DNA of 64,000 nt from Nilaparvata lugens (lineage: Eukaryota > Arthropoda > Insecta > Hemiptera > Delphacidae), in contig NC_052518.1 of NCBI RefSeq assembly GCF_014356525.2, forward strand, positions 96,850,943-96,914,942. The letters are read 5' to 3'. The position numbers were made by a program, and so were the translations under genes. The notes under the pieces are model-generated. The model saw only the letters and a list, made by a program, of their open reading frames with translations. It was not told the DNA's origin and did not search any database. Within the stretch, counting starts at the first letter, position 1; the number at the start of each line of letters is the position of its first letter. Of the stretch, positions 10,466 to 21,029 are shown one piece after another.

Positions 10466-11926
10466 AACAGCACTCGGAAATAGACAACTATAATTGTAGC
10501 TGCGAATCATAAATTGCAATCACTTATTCAAAATGGAAGGTAAGTCTTCACACACTTTCTCACTGTATTTATATTAAGTCCTTTTTATTCCCTCTATAGC
10601 ACTTGGTCGAATAATTGGATAATAATGAGCTATATTTTTTATTTTGTAGCTTCAAAGAGGTCGCATATTTCAAGAAGGTATGGCCCATTCGTTGACATTC
10701 CGTATAAACTACATTGAGCTAATGAAGATTATAATTCGAATTGAGTTGCATTACAGAGCTCCCCAACGTTTCTGAATCTCTTGATCTCTCGCGAATATTT
10801 AGCTTATCGCCATATTCAAATTTCTCAATGAACGTACAATGCTCACTCTTTTGAATGTGTTGATCTTTTAAAATTAAATCTTTGAGACGCCGACACAAAG
10901 GCTATACTGTATTTTAAAATGGTCAGATATCTCTCTACATCTATACTGTAAAGTATTCTCTAATACTGGCCTTCAACGAACTGAAGTGTTGTTTTATTTC
11001 AGTTTTTATGTAGCGAAAATCAAACATATTCCATTATTTTTATTAAAATAAGGCCAATCTTTCAAATGTATCGCAGATATTGTTTTCTATGTCTTTTTCC
11101 CATGAAGATGTTTTATTTACCGTTAGTTTTGTGCTCAACTTGACAAATATTTGAAAACTGCCTTGCATTGACTTGTTCAAATTTTCAAAGAGGTCAGTCA
11201 CTTAATTAGTCCAGTTTCTGAAGCCATTCAAAACCTAGAAAATTTCAGCAATTACTACCACATTGGCTCATTTCAAGACATTTTTCTGGGGAATGTTTAA
11301 TCAAATAGTCATTGAGAGCGCTATGCGAAGTAATAAATTGCTCTATTGCAAACATTGGTTTCCTGCTCTACGTCTGAATTAGCCTATCAGTAAACAGTTA
11401 GCCTGCAATCCCTTGATTTTAATCCGAATGAAAATGAGTATGAGTTATGATGATTCATTGTTCATTGTCATGTCATCATGTGGTCCTAAGTCGCGTTACC
11501 CCTGAGCTTGGTCGCATACCCCCTAGGAGGTATCATTTGAATAAAATTCAAATAAGAATAAGGGGTATTTTAATATTATAATTCGAATAACGGGGGTATT
11601 ATTTGAATATTCACGCGTACCCCAGGTTGAGAATCTCTTATGTAGAGAGTCAATATCAATTTGAATGAAGAAGGAAAAGAAATAATAAAAAGAAAAAAAT
11701 TAAGAAGGGGAAAAAAGAATATCCGATATGTCAGGAGCAAAAGCCGGAAAATTGAGATTTGAGTTGTAATTTTTGAGGAATCATGTAGAGAAAGCAGTAT
11801 TTTATGTAATAATAATAAGACATAATAAGCCAGATGAGCAGAATCGAGGTTTTTATTGTAACGAAATGTAGTAAAAAAAGGCAGAATCAATAAAGAAGAA
11901 GAAGAATCGATAAGCCGAACGAGTAG
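10466..11926. other. Non-coding DNA, copy A
   Basis: No gene recognised. AT-rich, shared with 39637-41106. Ends in a purine-rich stretch with GAAGAAGAAG before the hAT-type element. Confidence 0.6.
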
Positions 11927-13159
11927 GGGGGGGGGCCGGGTCCCTAGGGGGCTCGGGCTAGGGCCCGGATAATATGTAGGCTAATATAGGTTTTCTGAAA
12001 AAATAAAATTACCCGGTCTAGGGGGCCCGGGTTAGGGCCAGAAATGATAGGCCTAATTATATATTGCATACTTTAGAAAGAAAAATTAAATAATCATGGA
12101 AGTAACTTTTGATAAAAAAGCAGAAGTTTTATTGTGGAAAATGACAGGTTTCATTCATTGTGTAAGAAGAAATATGCAATAGAACAATGTTATCAGTCTG
12201 GTTATAAATTAATATCAAGAGAATACAAGTAGAAGATAATGAATGAGGCAAGAAAGAAAACAATCATTGCTAAAATCTACTCGTAATAATCATTATAGTT
12301 CTATTGACATAGCTTCAATAATTGTGTGTTGGTAGTGAGCTTATTGAAAAATTAGGAATGTTGTTTGTTTAAACGGTGTACACACGTACGTTTGCCTCGG
12401 GTGAGCATACGTGTATGGGCTTGCATTCGCACGTGTGGACACTGTTCGCTGAGGCATGTGGGCGAACCGGAACCCTGTCGGTATTTTGGCGTGCTCAAAG
12501 GCGCCTCGGGCGAGCATTGAATGTACGTGTGGACGCGATTTTGCCATACGGGTGAGGCAAAACGTAAACATTGAAGGCGTCATAAACTAATTCCAATGAA
12601 TTAGGTTAATGAACCTAATTCCAATGAATTAGGTTAATGAATGACAAATCAAATTGTGATCCAAAAACTAATTAAAAATTGTAGGATTTTTGTAATTTTG
12701 TAGGATATGTGGATTGTCAAATATTTAAATAGAAACAGGCATGGAGTATAACTATAATTTGTATTATGATTAACAAATTAAGAACTGCATAATTTAAGTG
12801 AAAATAGCTTCTCTACAGGATTCCTACAAAAAAGTGATTCCTCACATAATATTATCTTACTGTGGCTATCAAATCATCTTGTGTTTGTGGTATGTTATCA
12901 ATCAGAGTTGGTAATTAAAATTGTAATCTTCAATATGATATTATATGTTTTAGATAGCTAGGCTATCCATAGAGAGATTTATTCAAACCTTGAACTAGTA
13001 TTCCAAAGGTAAATCTTGAATCTAATCTTTTGGAGAATCTTGTTTTGTCATGTGTATGAGCAGAGTTAGTTTAAAATGGGCAGCAATTCAGTATTTGATT
13101 CAATTTATGACTAATTTCGTTGAAGAAGACTGTCAATTTTGTAGGACAGTGTTAAATGC

Positions 13160-13500
13160 TTTGATTAGGTCATCAAAACTTCTAGAATTATTGTAGAAAT
13201 TTTCTTTTTTGAGATTCAGAATAAATATTGGAAACCAACAAATGAATCGCCTAATGCCAAGAATCTCAAAGTTAGGGCCAATCGCTCTTGTAAAGTTATT
13301 GCTTCCCTCATGATGGTATCATTTGTTCGGATAACTAGTTGAATTAGATTCAGTATATTAACAAAATAATGTTTTGACATCCTAATAAAGTTTGAATTGA
13401 CAATCTCATATCTTATGTCATGTAGCAATAATTTATTTTCTTTCTTCAACCTACAATCGTTCAACCCACCAACATCGTTTGTTAAGTTTTATTTTCGATT
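13160..13500 (-). pseudogene. PIF/Harbinger (HARBI1-like) transposase fragment
   Basis: 13464-13216 reads 82 codons with RMSKHYFVNILNLIQLVI, then DTIMREAITLQERLALTLRF and ALGDSFVGFQYLF. This corresponds to the N-terminal helical region of HARBI1/ALP1-type nucleases (F-x-M-x3-F, then I-x2-x-ERLA-x-TLRFLATGDS). After the TGA the same frame continues as ISKKKISTIILEVLMT, also expected in this family, so one stop codon splits the homology. The DDE catalytic domain was not found; sequence toward 12640 is too decayed. In the intact family the protein cuts and pastes the element with a Myb-like partner. Confidence 0.82.
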
Positions 13501-13585
13501 TTATTATACAAGTCATTAAAATAAATGATACAGCTGCATTTTGTAATAATTATCTTCAACGATGGAATGACGCCATTGTTGTCAT

Positions 13586-14808
13586 TTTTTTTTTTTTTTT
13601 TTTTTATATATTATAAATCCATTAAAACTAGTCACTAGGACTAACCATTAATTTTGTTCTCTTATTTCTTATCCTAAAATATTAATTTTTATTGCTAAAG
13701 TCTTCCAGTGAAGCCTACAGTTCTAATCTATAATTCTTCTACTTTAAATTCTTTCGCTACACATTTATTTAATTTATACTTTTTTCACTTCACTAGCACT
13801 ACACCAACTCGAAGGGCTTTGTTCTCTTCAACCTCCTTGTGAGTTCAGTGCTGTCTAGGAGTTGGATGACTTCGGTGTTGTCGTGTTGATGAAGACGTGA
13901 CTCATGATGGGCTGCCAATCGTCTTATTTCACTGGTCACATAGGGGATGTGTAGATCTCGGTGCAAATCGCTGTTCCTTATGTACCAGGGCGCATTCACC
14001 ATGTTCCGCAGTACTTTGTTTTGGAATGTTTGAATCTGATTGATGTTAGATGTTCTAGAGCAGCCCCAAAGCTGAATTCCATACGTCCAGACAGGTTTTA
14101 GAATTTGTTTATAAATCAATATTTTGTTGTCCAATGAGAGTTGTGATTGTCTGCCCAACAGCCAATAGATTTTACTGTATTTTAGTCCCAGCTCAGTCCT
14201 TTTCATCTTGATATGCTCTTTCCATTTCAACTTGGCGTCAAGAGTCATTCCAAGGTATTTTGCTGTGTTGCTGTGTGGTACTACATTCCCATTTAGATTT
14301 ATACGAATCGGATCATTGATAGTTTTGTTTGTGAAGTTGATATGAATGGACTTCATCTCATTCAATCGGATTCTCCATTTCTTTGTCCAGTCACTGAATT
14401 TGTTGCTAGCATTCTGTAGTTTTGTGGCTGCTTCTTGTACTGTTTCCCCTTCTGCCAGTATTGCAGTATCATCAGCAAAAGTAGCAATTGTCACTGCATC
14501 CAATTCAGGAAGATCGCTTGTGTACAGCACATAAAGAACTGGTCCAAGAACACTACCTTGTGGAACTCCAGCCCTTATTTCCTTTAATTCAGAGACGTCA
14601 TCACCTTGTTTTACTCTGAACAATCTGTTAGTGATGTATGATTTTAAAAGTTTTACAAGTGGAGTGGGAAGAATTTTATGAAGTTTATTGATCAGTCCTT
14701 CATGCCACACTTTGTCAAATGCCTGTGCCACATCAAGGAAGATTGCTGAGCATATACATTTTTTCTCTAATGAATTCTCTATTACATTAGTGATTCTATG
14801 TACTTGGT
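13586..14808 (-). mobile_element. Jockey-clade LINE, 5'-truncated, with poly-A and 13-bp TSD
   Basis: Minus-strand LINE fragment of 1.2 kb. The 3' end is a run of 20 T on the plus strand (13586-13605), that is, a poly-A tail. Both sides carry the same 13 bp, CCATTGTTGTCAT, at 13573-13585 and 14809-14821. The insertion lies within the PIF/Harbinger element near the expected start of its transposase. Truncation removed everything before RT fingers motif 2a. Confidence 0.9.
13799..14808 (-). pseudogene. Jockey-type reverse transcriptase, N-terminally truncated
   Basis: One open frame of about 335 codons of LINE origin; the additional codons up to 14947 are transposon sequence read through by chance. 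It begins at QVHRITNVIENSLEK, then AIFLDVAQAFDKVWHEGL (motif A), AGVPQGSVLGPVLYVLYTSD (motif B), TIATFADDTAILAE (catalytic FADD), then NTAKYLGMTLDAKLKWKEHI and LKPVWTYGIQLWG. The frame is intact to a normal C-terminus, which argues for a recent insertion. No endonuclease or ORF1 is present, so the copy cannot move by itself. Confidence 0.92.
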
Positions 14809-15492
14809 CCATTGTTGTCATGATGTGGAAAATACATCTACCATATTGTCTTCGTGTCGTCTGCAAATCAGATAGCTTTTTGAATGCCGAGGCATACGTG
14901 GAACGCGTCCACAAGGACGTACAGTAAATGTCGAGGCATGTGTGCATACGATTGTTCGCGCGAATCTGTACGGACGTGTGTACAAGGCTTTACAAATCAT
15001 TAAAATTCATACATCCGGTGAGACAATCCAGACTGAGACTATTCAAACCACTTACTTATAGATAAGATTTACTTCTTTTCTCTCTGATTCAAACAAAGAT
15101 TGTCAGAATGGTTCTAAAGTAGATCGTTATCTTTATTATTTACTATCTTTAAGTGAGCATTGGAGGAAATAAATTATTTTCCCATTGAATTCCTGAACAT
15201 ATATACCATATAGTGTGGCAGGGGCGCCGTAAATATAAATAATATATAATAGCTTACTCAATTCATTATTTCATTTGCAATTCCCATTCGCATTCAGTTG
15301 CTCTCGAATCGTGTTTATATATTTTTTTCAAGCTATGTAATTTACTCATGAAAGATGTACGTTCACATTAGAGTTTATGCTTGGGATTGAGTGAGAAGGG
15401 GGCTGGAGAAAGGTGGTACGATTTTAGAAGAGGGGCCTGGAATTTTTTTTGAGGGGGGCCCGGTTTGGAAACGTTACGCCGCTGGTTTGAGT

Positions 15493-15990
15493 GTAAATCT
15501 AATAAAAATATATGTTGAAACTTAGGGTGGAGCAGTTAGAACCTTGTTAAACTAATGCCGCGAATGAATTGTGATTGCAAAAGTTGTCAAGACTGTTCAC
15601 AGTTCATTTATTAACTTGTTGGAAGATAATTAGAAATAGAAGCGTCAATGAGGATGAATGATTCTTCTATTGGAAACCCAAATTAACACCTAGTAACTAA
15701 GAGCTCAATGTAACATACAAGATACAACTCAAAACTCAATCAGACTAACACCATCGAGTTTCAATTCAGTGAGAGACTCATAGAAGGGACTCCTATATCA
15801 GATTCACACCATCAGTGTGCTGGTTGATTAGCTTGGTAAAAAATGCGTTGCAAACTTGAGTGATTTGAAACCTATAGGATGATTATTTTACCCAAAAATG
15901 ACACTTACTTCATCTTGAAAACGAGACCGCTTTTATTACTGTTAGTGCGGCCGCAAATGTCATCAACTAGGCACTCCGTGGTCATGTTTT
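15493..15990. other. Non-coding DNA between hAT-type element and tandem array
   Basis: AT-rich sequence shared with 42103-42604. Contains an even mix of AT-rich words and a NotI-like GCGGCCGC site near 15948. No gene recognised. Confidence 0.55.
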
Positions 15991-17250
15991 TTGGGTAACG
16001 GCCGTGGAAGATGTCTCAATTTCTTCGTTAGTTCTAGCATAATAAGAATCGTGATGATGATAAGTCGAAATCACAGGCAGACACTCGGAAACAAGATGGC
16101 TGTCAAAATTTTCAGGGGTTTGCTATATCGCTCGTATTTCAATAACCGTTCAAGATATTCAACGGTTTTGTTGAACGAAAATATTTTTAAAATCTTCCTC
16201 TACAATTCTTATTTCATAAAATTTTCCTCTAAAACGCATATTTTTTTAGTTATAACCTTCAAAAGCCCACAAAAACTTGTTTCTATTTTTTTCATTATAA
16301 CTTTTTTTGTACAAGAGATACAGATAAATTTTGAAACTTAGAGCGTTTTTTCAACTTTGGAACCATATATCTTCATGCGCTGTACGTCAAAAAATGAGTT
16401 CTCCAGGCTCCAGCGTCCGCCAAAGAAAACCCTGCATGATTTCTGATTCGTTTTGAGGTAACAAGCTAGAACTACAAAATCGATTTTTCATTACTACTTC
16501 AAGATAGAGACTTGCAAATGGTCTCAATCTCTTCGTTACAACAAGCCGAATAAGAATATTGATGATGGAAACAACGAAAATATTCGCAATCATTGGAAAA
16601 TTCAAGATGGCGGTCATTATTGACAGAAATTTCTATATCGCTTGCTATTCAGTTATTGTGAGAGATATCGGAATGGTTTTATCATCAAAGTGCTCAGAAT
16701 TAACCAAACTATGATGTTCGAGATAATCGTCTCATTTCGACCACTCTTTTCATGATTATTCATCTTCAAAAACTTGAAACATACATTTTTCGGGGTCAAT
16801 ATTTCACTTTTCACTCTGTATATGTATTCTCAGTAGACATACACTAGTGTTATTGGTACAGTGTTTTAGAATATTTCCAAAGCTAAAATGACATCTGGTT
16901 GGAGGCTGTAATAAGTCTAAATTCCTCGGCTGGAGCGTCATCAGAAAAAAAAGAGAAAAGTACTGTTTGCAGCGGAAAACACGCTTTTTCCACCAAATGC
17001 CAATCCAAACAATTAGAAAACCGTGTAGCTCATGACTCCTTGAAGGTAAAGACTTGGGAAAGGTATAAATCTTTTTGTAATGTGTAAAGACAGATTATTT
17101 ATGATGGCAATCTCAAAAATGTTTGTTATCATAAAAAAACAAGATGGAGGCAAAAATATGTAGATTTTCAAGAAATCGTCTGTAATTCCAATAATGTCGA
17201 GGATATCGGATCAATTCAGCGATCTGGAAGCTCCAAAATAATCATACATA

Positions 17251-17473
17251 GAGAAACTTTTACTGTTATCTCAAGCCGATTACTGTCGATTATTGTCGAT
17301 TTTCACTGTTTTGTTGGGGTGAGAGTGTATGAACGACACGATATGAGAGACACAGTGTCACACAGCTTCAAGGGAAAGAACTACGTGGACTATCGGCTTG
17401 AGATAACAGTAAAAGTTACGACATAAACTCCCTATAGCCTACTATGGGATATCTACTTACGCTATTGTTTCTC
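17251..17473. mobile_element. MITE with long inverted ends, left arm deleted (copy A)
   Basis: Inverted arms share ACTTTTACTGTTATCTCAAG and end in GAGAAAC. The outer 40-odd bases of the left arm are missing compared with copy B; the loss lies between two AAC triplets. The right arm is complete up to GTTTCTC, followed by TA at 17474-17475. No coding sequence. Confidence 0.8.
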
Positions 17474-18099
17474 TATGCTTTTACTATGACGAATGAAACT
17501 CAAATTTCTTTAAATCAGATTTTTCGAGGACAACATTTTATTTTTCACCCTATAAATGTATTCAGAGTGAACAAACACAAATATTATTGGCAGTGTTGTA
17601 GAATATTTCCGAAACTTCAAAATGACATCTGGTTGGAGGCTGTAAGTCCATATTTTACGGCTGGAGCGTTATTGGAAAAAGAGAAAAAACTACTGTTTGC
17701 AGCGGAAAACACTCTTTTTTCACCATATGCCAAACCTTAACAATTAGAAAACCATGTAACTCATGAACCCTTCAAGGTACATACTTGAGAATGGTATCAA
17801 TGTCTTCGTAAAGATGTGTGGAAATAGATTATTCATAATGGCAATCTCAAAAATGTTTGTCATCATAAAAAATCCAAGATGGCGGCCAAAAATCTGATTT
17901 CAAGAGTTTTAAGTTATATTCTCCTAAGTAAAAGTTGTTGGAATTGGATAAATCTTTCGGATATTGTAGTATGATTCTTTTAAAGCTTCCAGATCGCTGA
18001 ATTGATCCGATATCCTCGACATTATTAGAATTACAGACGATTTCTTGAAAATCGACAATTTTAGGAATTACAGACGACATTCGACAAAATTAGGAACCC

Positions 18100-18137
18100 G
18101 TGTAACTCGAGTTACACTCGAGTCATGATCATGACTC
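18100..18137. repeat. Two adjacent 18-bp perfect palindromes (copy A)
   Basis: GTGTAACTCGAGTTACAC (18100-18117) and GAGTCATGATCATGACTC (18120-18137) are each perfect palindromes, two bases apart. They are followed by CTTGAAGGTACAGAC, a word seen elsewhere in the array after a single GACTCCTTGAAGG. Confidence 0.95.
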
Positions 18138-18499
18138 CTTGAAGGTACAGACGCGGAAGTGATCTTGATGTGCAGAAAGAGAATATGACAATTTGAAAAA
18201 AAAATCATTAATTTAGAGATATTGGATCAATTTAGCCATCTGGGGGCTCCAAAATAATCTTACTGCAATATTCAAATGAATTTTTCGATTACAACTTATA
18301 CTATGGTAATTATAACTCTTAAAATCCGATTTTTTGGAGACAAAACTTTAATTTTCACTCTGTGAAGAATGTCTCTACAGTGACACACTAATATTATTGG
18401 CAAAGTGTTGTAGAATATTTCCAAAGCTTCAAAATAACTACAAGTTGAAGACTGGAAGTCCATCTTCTATGACTGGGGCGTCAACGGAAAAAGAGAGAA

Positions 18500-19164
18500 A
18501 TATATTTCACACTGCTTTTGTTTAACAATGTTGAAATAAATTTAGAAATACCGTAATTATTCATTTACATTCATTTAGACAGAGATGGACTGTCATAACT
18601 GTGCCATGAAATCTTCTCTTGCCATCTGGAGTGTACACTGAGAAATCGAGATTATTTCTCGATTATTATTTCTGAATATTTTTTATAAACTGCTCTTGTG
18701 AAATTACCAAATCCAAATTATCATTCACAAGTAATGTGTTCAATTATTTAGAAATTGAATTCTTGGCCTAATGGAATCGATAATCTACGAAAATTCCATG
18801 ATGTTAGTTTATCATCATGTTGGAATGTGATTTAAGTTTTGCTTTGTAGGCCTATGCAACGCTTTGTAATATTTTTTCGTTGAGGCTGCAGGCCAAAGTA
18901 ATGGACCCACAGTACTAAACGCGTCATCAATTTGGAGTTTGAGTATTGTTGAATACTTCAGTATTGTTGTATTGAGGTTGAAATGTTTTTGCTAAAAAAT
19001 CATTTCATAGCATAGTAGGATATTTTCGCTGCTCAAAAAATTAAGTTTTCCAGGCTTATGAAGTTCAACTACTCATGGAATAAGTATTAAAAAAATGGAT
19101 TCATTTATTAAATGTTGTTTTTAAGTGAATTTTGAACACTCTGAGGGAAGAATCAATTCGATAT
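18500..19164. other. Non-coding DNA before the LINE, copy A
   Basis: AT-rich, shared with about 45180-45880. Nothing recognised. Copy B has an extra local repeat of GTATTGTTGTATT near 45640-45690. Confidence 0.55.
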
Positions 19165-20876
19165 TGAATTGAATTTCATTGTTTCCGAAAAAAATACAAT
19201 GTAGCATACAAATGTAAAAAACACATGTACTTAAAATAACAAACTTAAAAAATAAAATAATAGAAACCACGCTCACATGAACCTAAAAGGTTTGTTCGTG
19301 AGTCGTGAGTTGAATTGTAAATTAAATATTGAAATGAAAGAAAGGAGTTCTGAATTTTTAGCCGACTATAAACAAAATAAAACATCTTATAATAGAAAGT
19401 AATTATTAAAAGAAGAATTACTGTTTAAAAGACATATTGAAATTATGTGATTGTTTATAGAGAAAAAAAATGAAACAATAATAAACAGGGCACTCATACC
19501 ATCACGTACACACAGGAGGGGCACAAGCACTCACACATACACACACAAACACAGCACACTCACACAACACACACACCAACACGCACATAGCACATAGTAC
19601 AGTACTATGAATGCAAGGATGAGCACTTTCATAAGTACAACGATCTGAGGAGACTGGAGCAATCGTCATCGTTTAAAGTGGCTAACCACGATTGGATTGC
19701 TCTCTTATAAACTTGAATGGAGCAGTTGCCAGGTCGACTGATGCTAGGAGGCGCATTACGAATTAATACATGTATTAAATATGTTACATTCCTGTCACAT
19801 GCAACCCGAGAACTACGTTCAAGCCCTGACTGATGTAGTAGAGAGCCTCTTGTAGGGTAAAGATGAGAAGTGCAATTATTGAAATGAATTTTATTTTTGA
19901 AAGCAAAGGAAAGTGCGGATTTAATAAAAAGTTTTTTTTATAGTGAGAACATTGAAAAGGAGAAAAAGACGATTAGAAGAGTATGTTCTAGCCAGGCCCA
20001 ACCCGGCCTTAATTATGGCTTTTTGACTTATTGCAAGTTCTTTAATCAAAGTATCAAATGCACCTCCCCAGGCAATAATTCCGTAAGACAAAATTGATTG
20101 CACATACGCGTGATAAACTGTTCTCATTTCATTAATATTGAGAATTCCCTGTAGTTTTGAGAATACATACATAAGTTTACGAAGTTTTTTCTTGAGGTAG
20201 AATATATGAGGAGACCATGTCAGACTATTGTCTATTATTCTACCAAGGTATTTAAATTCGTTTACTGACTCAATGATTTGACAATTACAATTCACATTCC
20301 ACGCTTCGCCGCACGTATGTAATTTTAGACAGAGATTTGCCGGAGGGGCTCTGGTTTTGTGGAGAAAAATTTGAAGAATTTTTGTTTTATTTGTGTTCAT
20401 GCTCAAAATATTAGTATCGAACCATTTTTTAAGTTTAATGATGTCATGGGAGGCCGCCCGGTAAACGTCTTCCCTGCTGTCAGCTTCAAAATATACAGCT
20501 GTATCATCAACGAATAGGAGCATATTTCCTGTAATGTTACATTTGGTGATATCGTTGATATATAGAAGGATTAAAATCGGGCCCAAGGTACTTCCCTGTA
20601 CCACTCCATACTCAATATCACGAATATCACTATTCACTCCCCCAGTGTCACTGGACCTGTTATTGTCACTGATTGCGTTATCAAGAGAGCCATTTGTATT
20701 GGAAGAGCGGTGAAGATCAGGGATGTTCACCACCTGCCTGCGACCCGTCAAATAATTCTCGATCCAACTGTAGGAAATTCCCGAGATACCCATGAATTTT
20801 AATTTTTCTAATAAAATTCTACGATCAATTGAATCAAAGGCTTTCGCCAAATCAACGAATAACAAAAGAATATATT
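19165..20876 (-). mobile_element. Jockey-superfamily LINE present only in copy A
   Basis: Minus-strand LINE, 5'-truncated at RT motif A, ending in a short ATTCA-type repeat (ATTCAATTCAAT on the minus strand) at about 19165-19180. Its 3' UTR contains a CACACA-rich stretch at 19510-19600. Copy B has unrelated sequence (45881-46644) between the same flanks, so this is not a simple insertion with a clean empty site. Confidence 0.85.
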
Positions 20877-20880
20877 TATT
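19640..20880 (-). pseudogene. LINE reverse transcriptase (copy A only)
   Basis: Frame 20934-19921; LINE sequence starts about KNKYILLLFVDLAKAFDS (motif A). It continues with EYGVVQGSTLGPILILLYIN (motif B), NMLLFVDDTAVYF (FVDD in place of the usual FADD), EFKYLGRIIDNSLTWSPHI, and QSILSYGIIAWGG. A polar Ser/Asn/Asp-rich stretch of about 30 residues lies between the fingers-palm segment and motif B. After a frameshift in an A-run near 19935 the C-terminus continues as LFIKSALSFAFKNKIHF toward 19640. CR1/Jockey-like overall; the precise clade is unclear. Confidence 0.85.
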
Positions 20881-21029
20881 TTTGTTTTTCCATGTAATGT
20901 GAATTGTAGGAATAATTCTACGTTGATTTGTCACTGTTCTCGTTTGAATAACTATTCATTAATTTGTAACTATTATCTTTTGATTAATTATGATTGATCA
21001 AAGTTTGACTCGCGAAAACTCCGGTACTC

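Larger units (their letters stand above)
12372..14989 (-). mobile_element. PIF/Harbinger DNA transposon carrying a Jockey LINE
   Basis: Ends AACGGTGTACACACGT (left) and, on the other strand, AGCCTTGTACACACGT (right) match at 13 of 16 positions. Subterminal sequence of about 100 bp on each side is GC-rich with related TGCCTCG and TGTGGACGCG words. The flanks are TTA at 12369-12371 and 14990-14992; copy B has the uninterrupted site with one TTA at 41595-41597. A TTA target and the transposase fragment at 13160-13500 both indicate PIF/Harbinger. A LINE insertion (13586-14808) and stop codons make it inactive. A 21-bp tandem repeat (CCTAATTCCAATGAATTAGG type) lies near 12585-12640. Confidence 0.88.
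11927..15484. mobile_element. hAT-type non-autonomous element, left end lost, with nested insertion (copy A)
   Basis: The right terminus ACGTTACGCCGCTG and the following GTTTGAGT match the intact copy at 41115-42094. In A about 60 bp covering the left terminal repeat and the left target copy are missing next to a G-run at 11926-11935. The element body is interrupted at 12372-14989 by a PIF/Harbinger transposon. No hAT transposase frame is seen, so it moved, if at all, with enzyme supplied elsewhere. Confidence 0.75.
15991..18500. repeat. Diverged tandem array with CAAGATGGCGG motifs (copy A)
   Basis: Related blocks recur with a period of about 0.5-0.8 kb. ACATCTGGTTGGAGGCTGTAA plus CTGGAGCGTCATC plus TTTGCAGCGGAAAACAC occur near 16880, 17620 and (weaker) 18430. 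ATGGCAATCTCAAAAATG occurs at 17105 and 17840. CAAGATGG with G/C-rich continuations occurs at 16092, 16603, 17140 and 17875. The block 17163-17246 recurs inverted at about 17970-18055. Open frames in it are short and not conserved in reading sense, so this is taken as non-coding. Confidence 0.75.

Noticed and set aside
12341..12583. 80-codon frame at the left end of the PIF/Harbinger element
   Set aside because: It covers the terminal repeat and subterminal GC-rich region; no transposase similarity.
14809..14947. N-terminal 45 or so codons of the 382-codon Jockey RT frame
   Set aside because: They lie beyond the 13-bp target duplication and belong to the PIF/Harbinger element.
15991..17740. 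Several 60-116 codon frames in the array
   Set aside because: They are not maintained between units of the array and contain no domain; taken as chance frames.
15991..18500. Regularly repeated blocks as a possible CRISPR-like array
   Set aside because: Units are hundreds of bases long, diverged, and in a eukaryotic TE context.
19500..19600. CACACA-rich tract as a regulatory element
   Set aside because: It lies in the 3' UTR of a LINE and is simple sequence.
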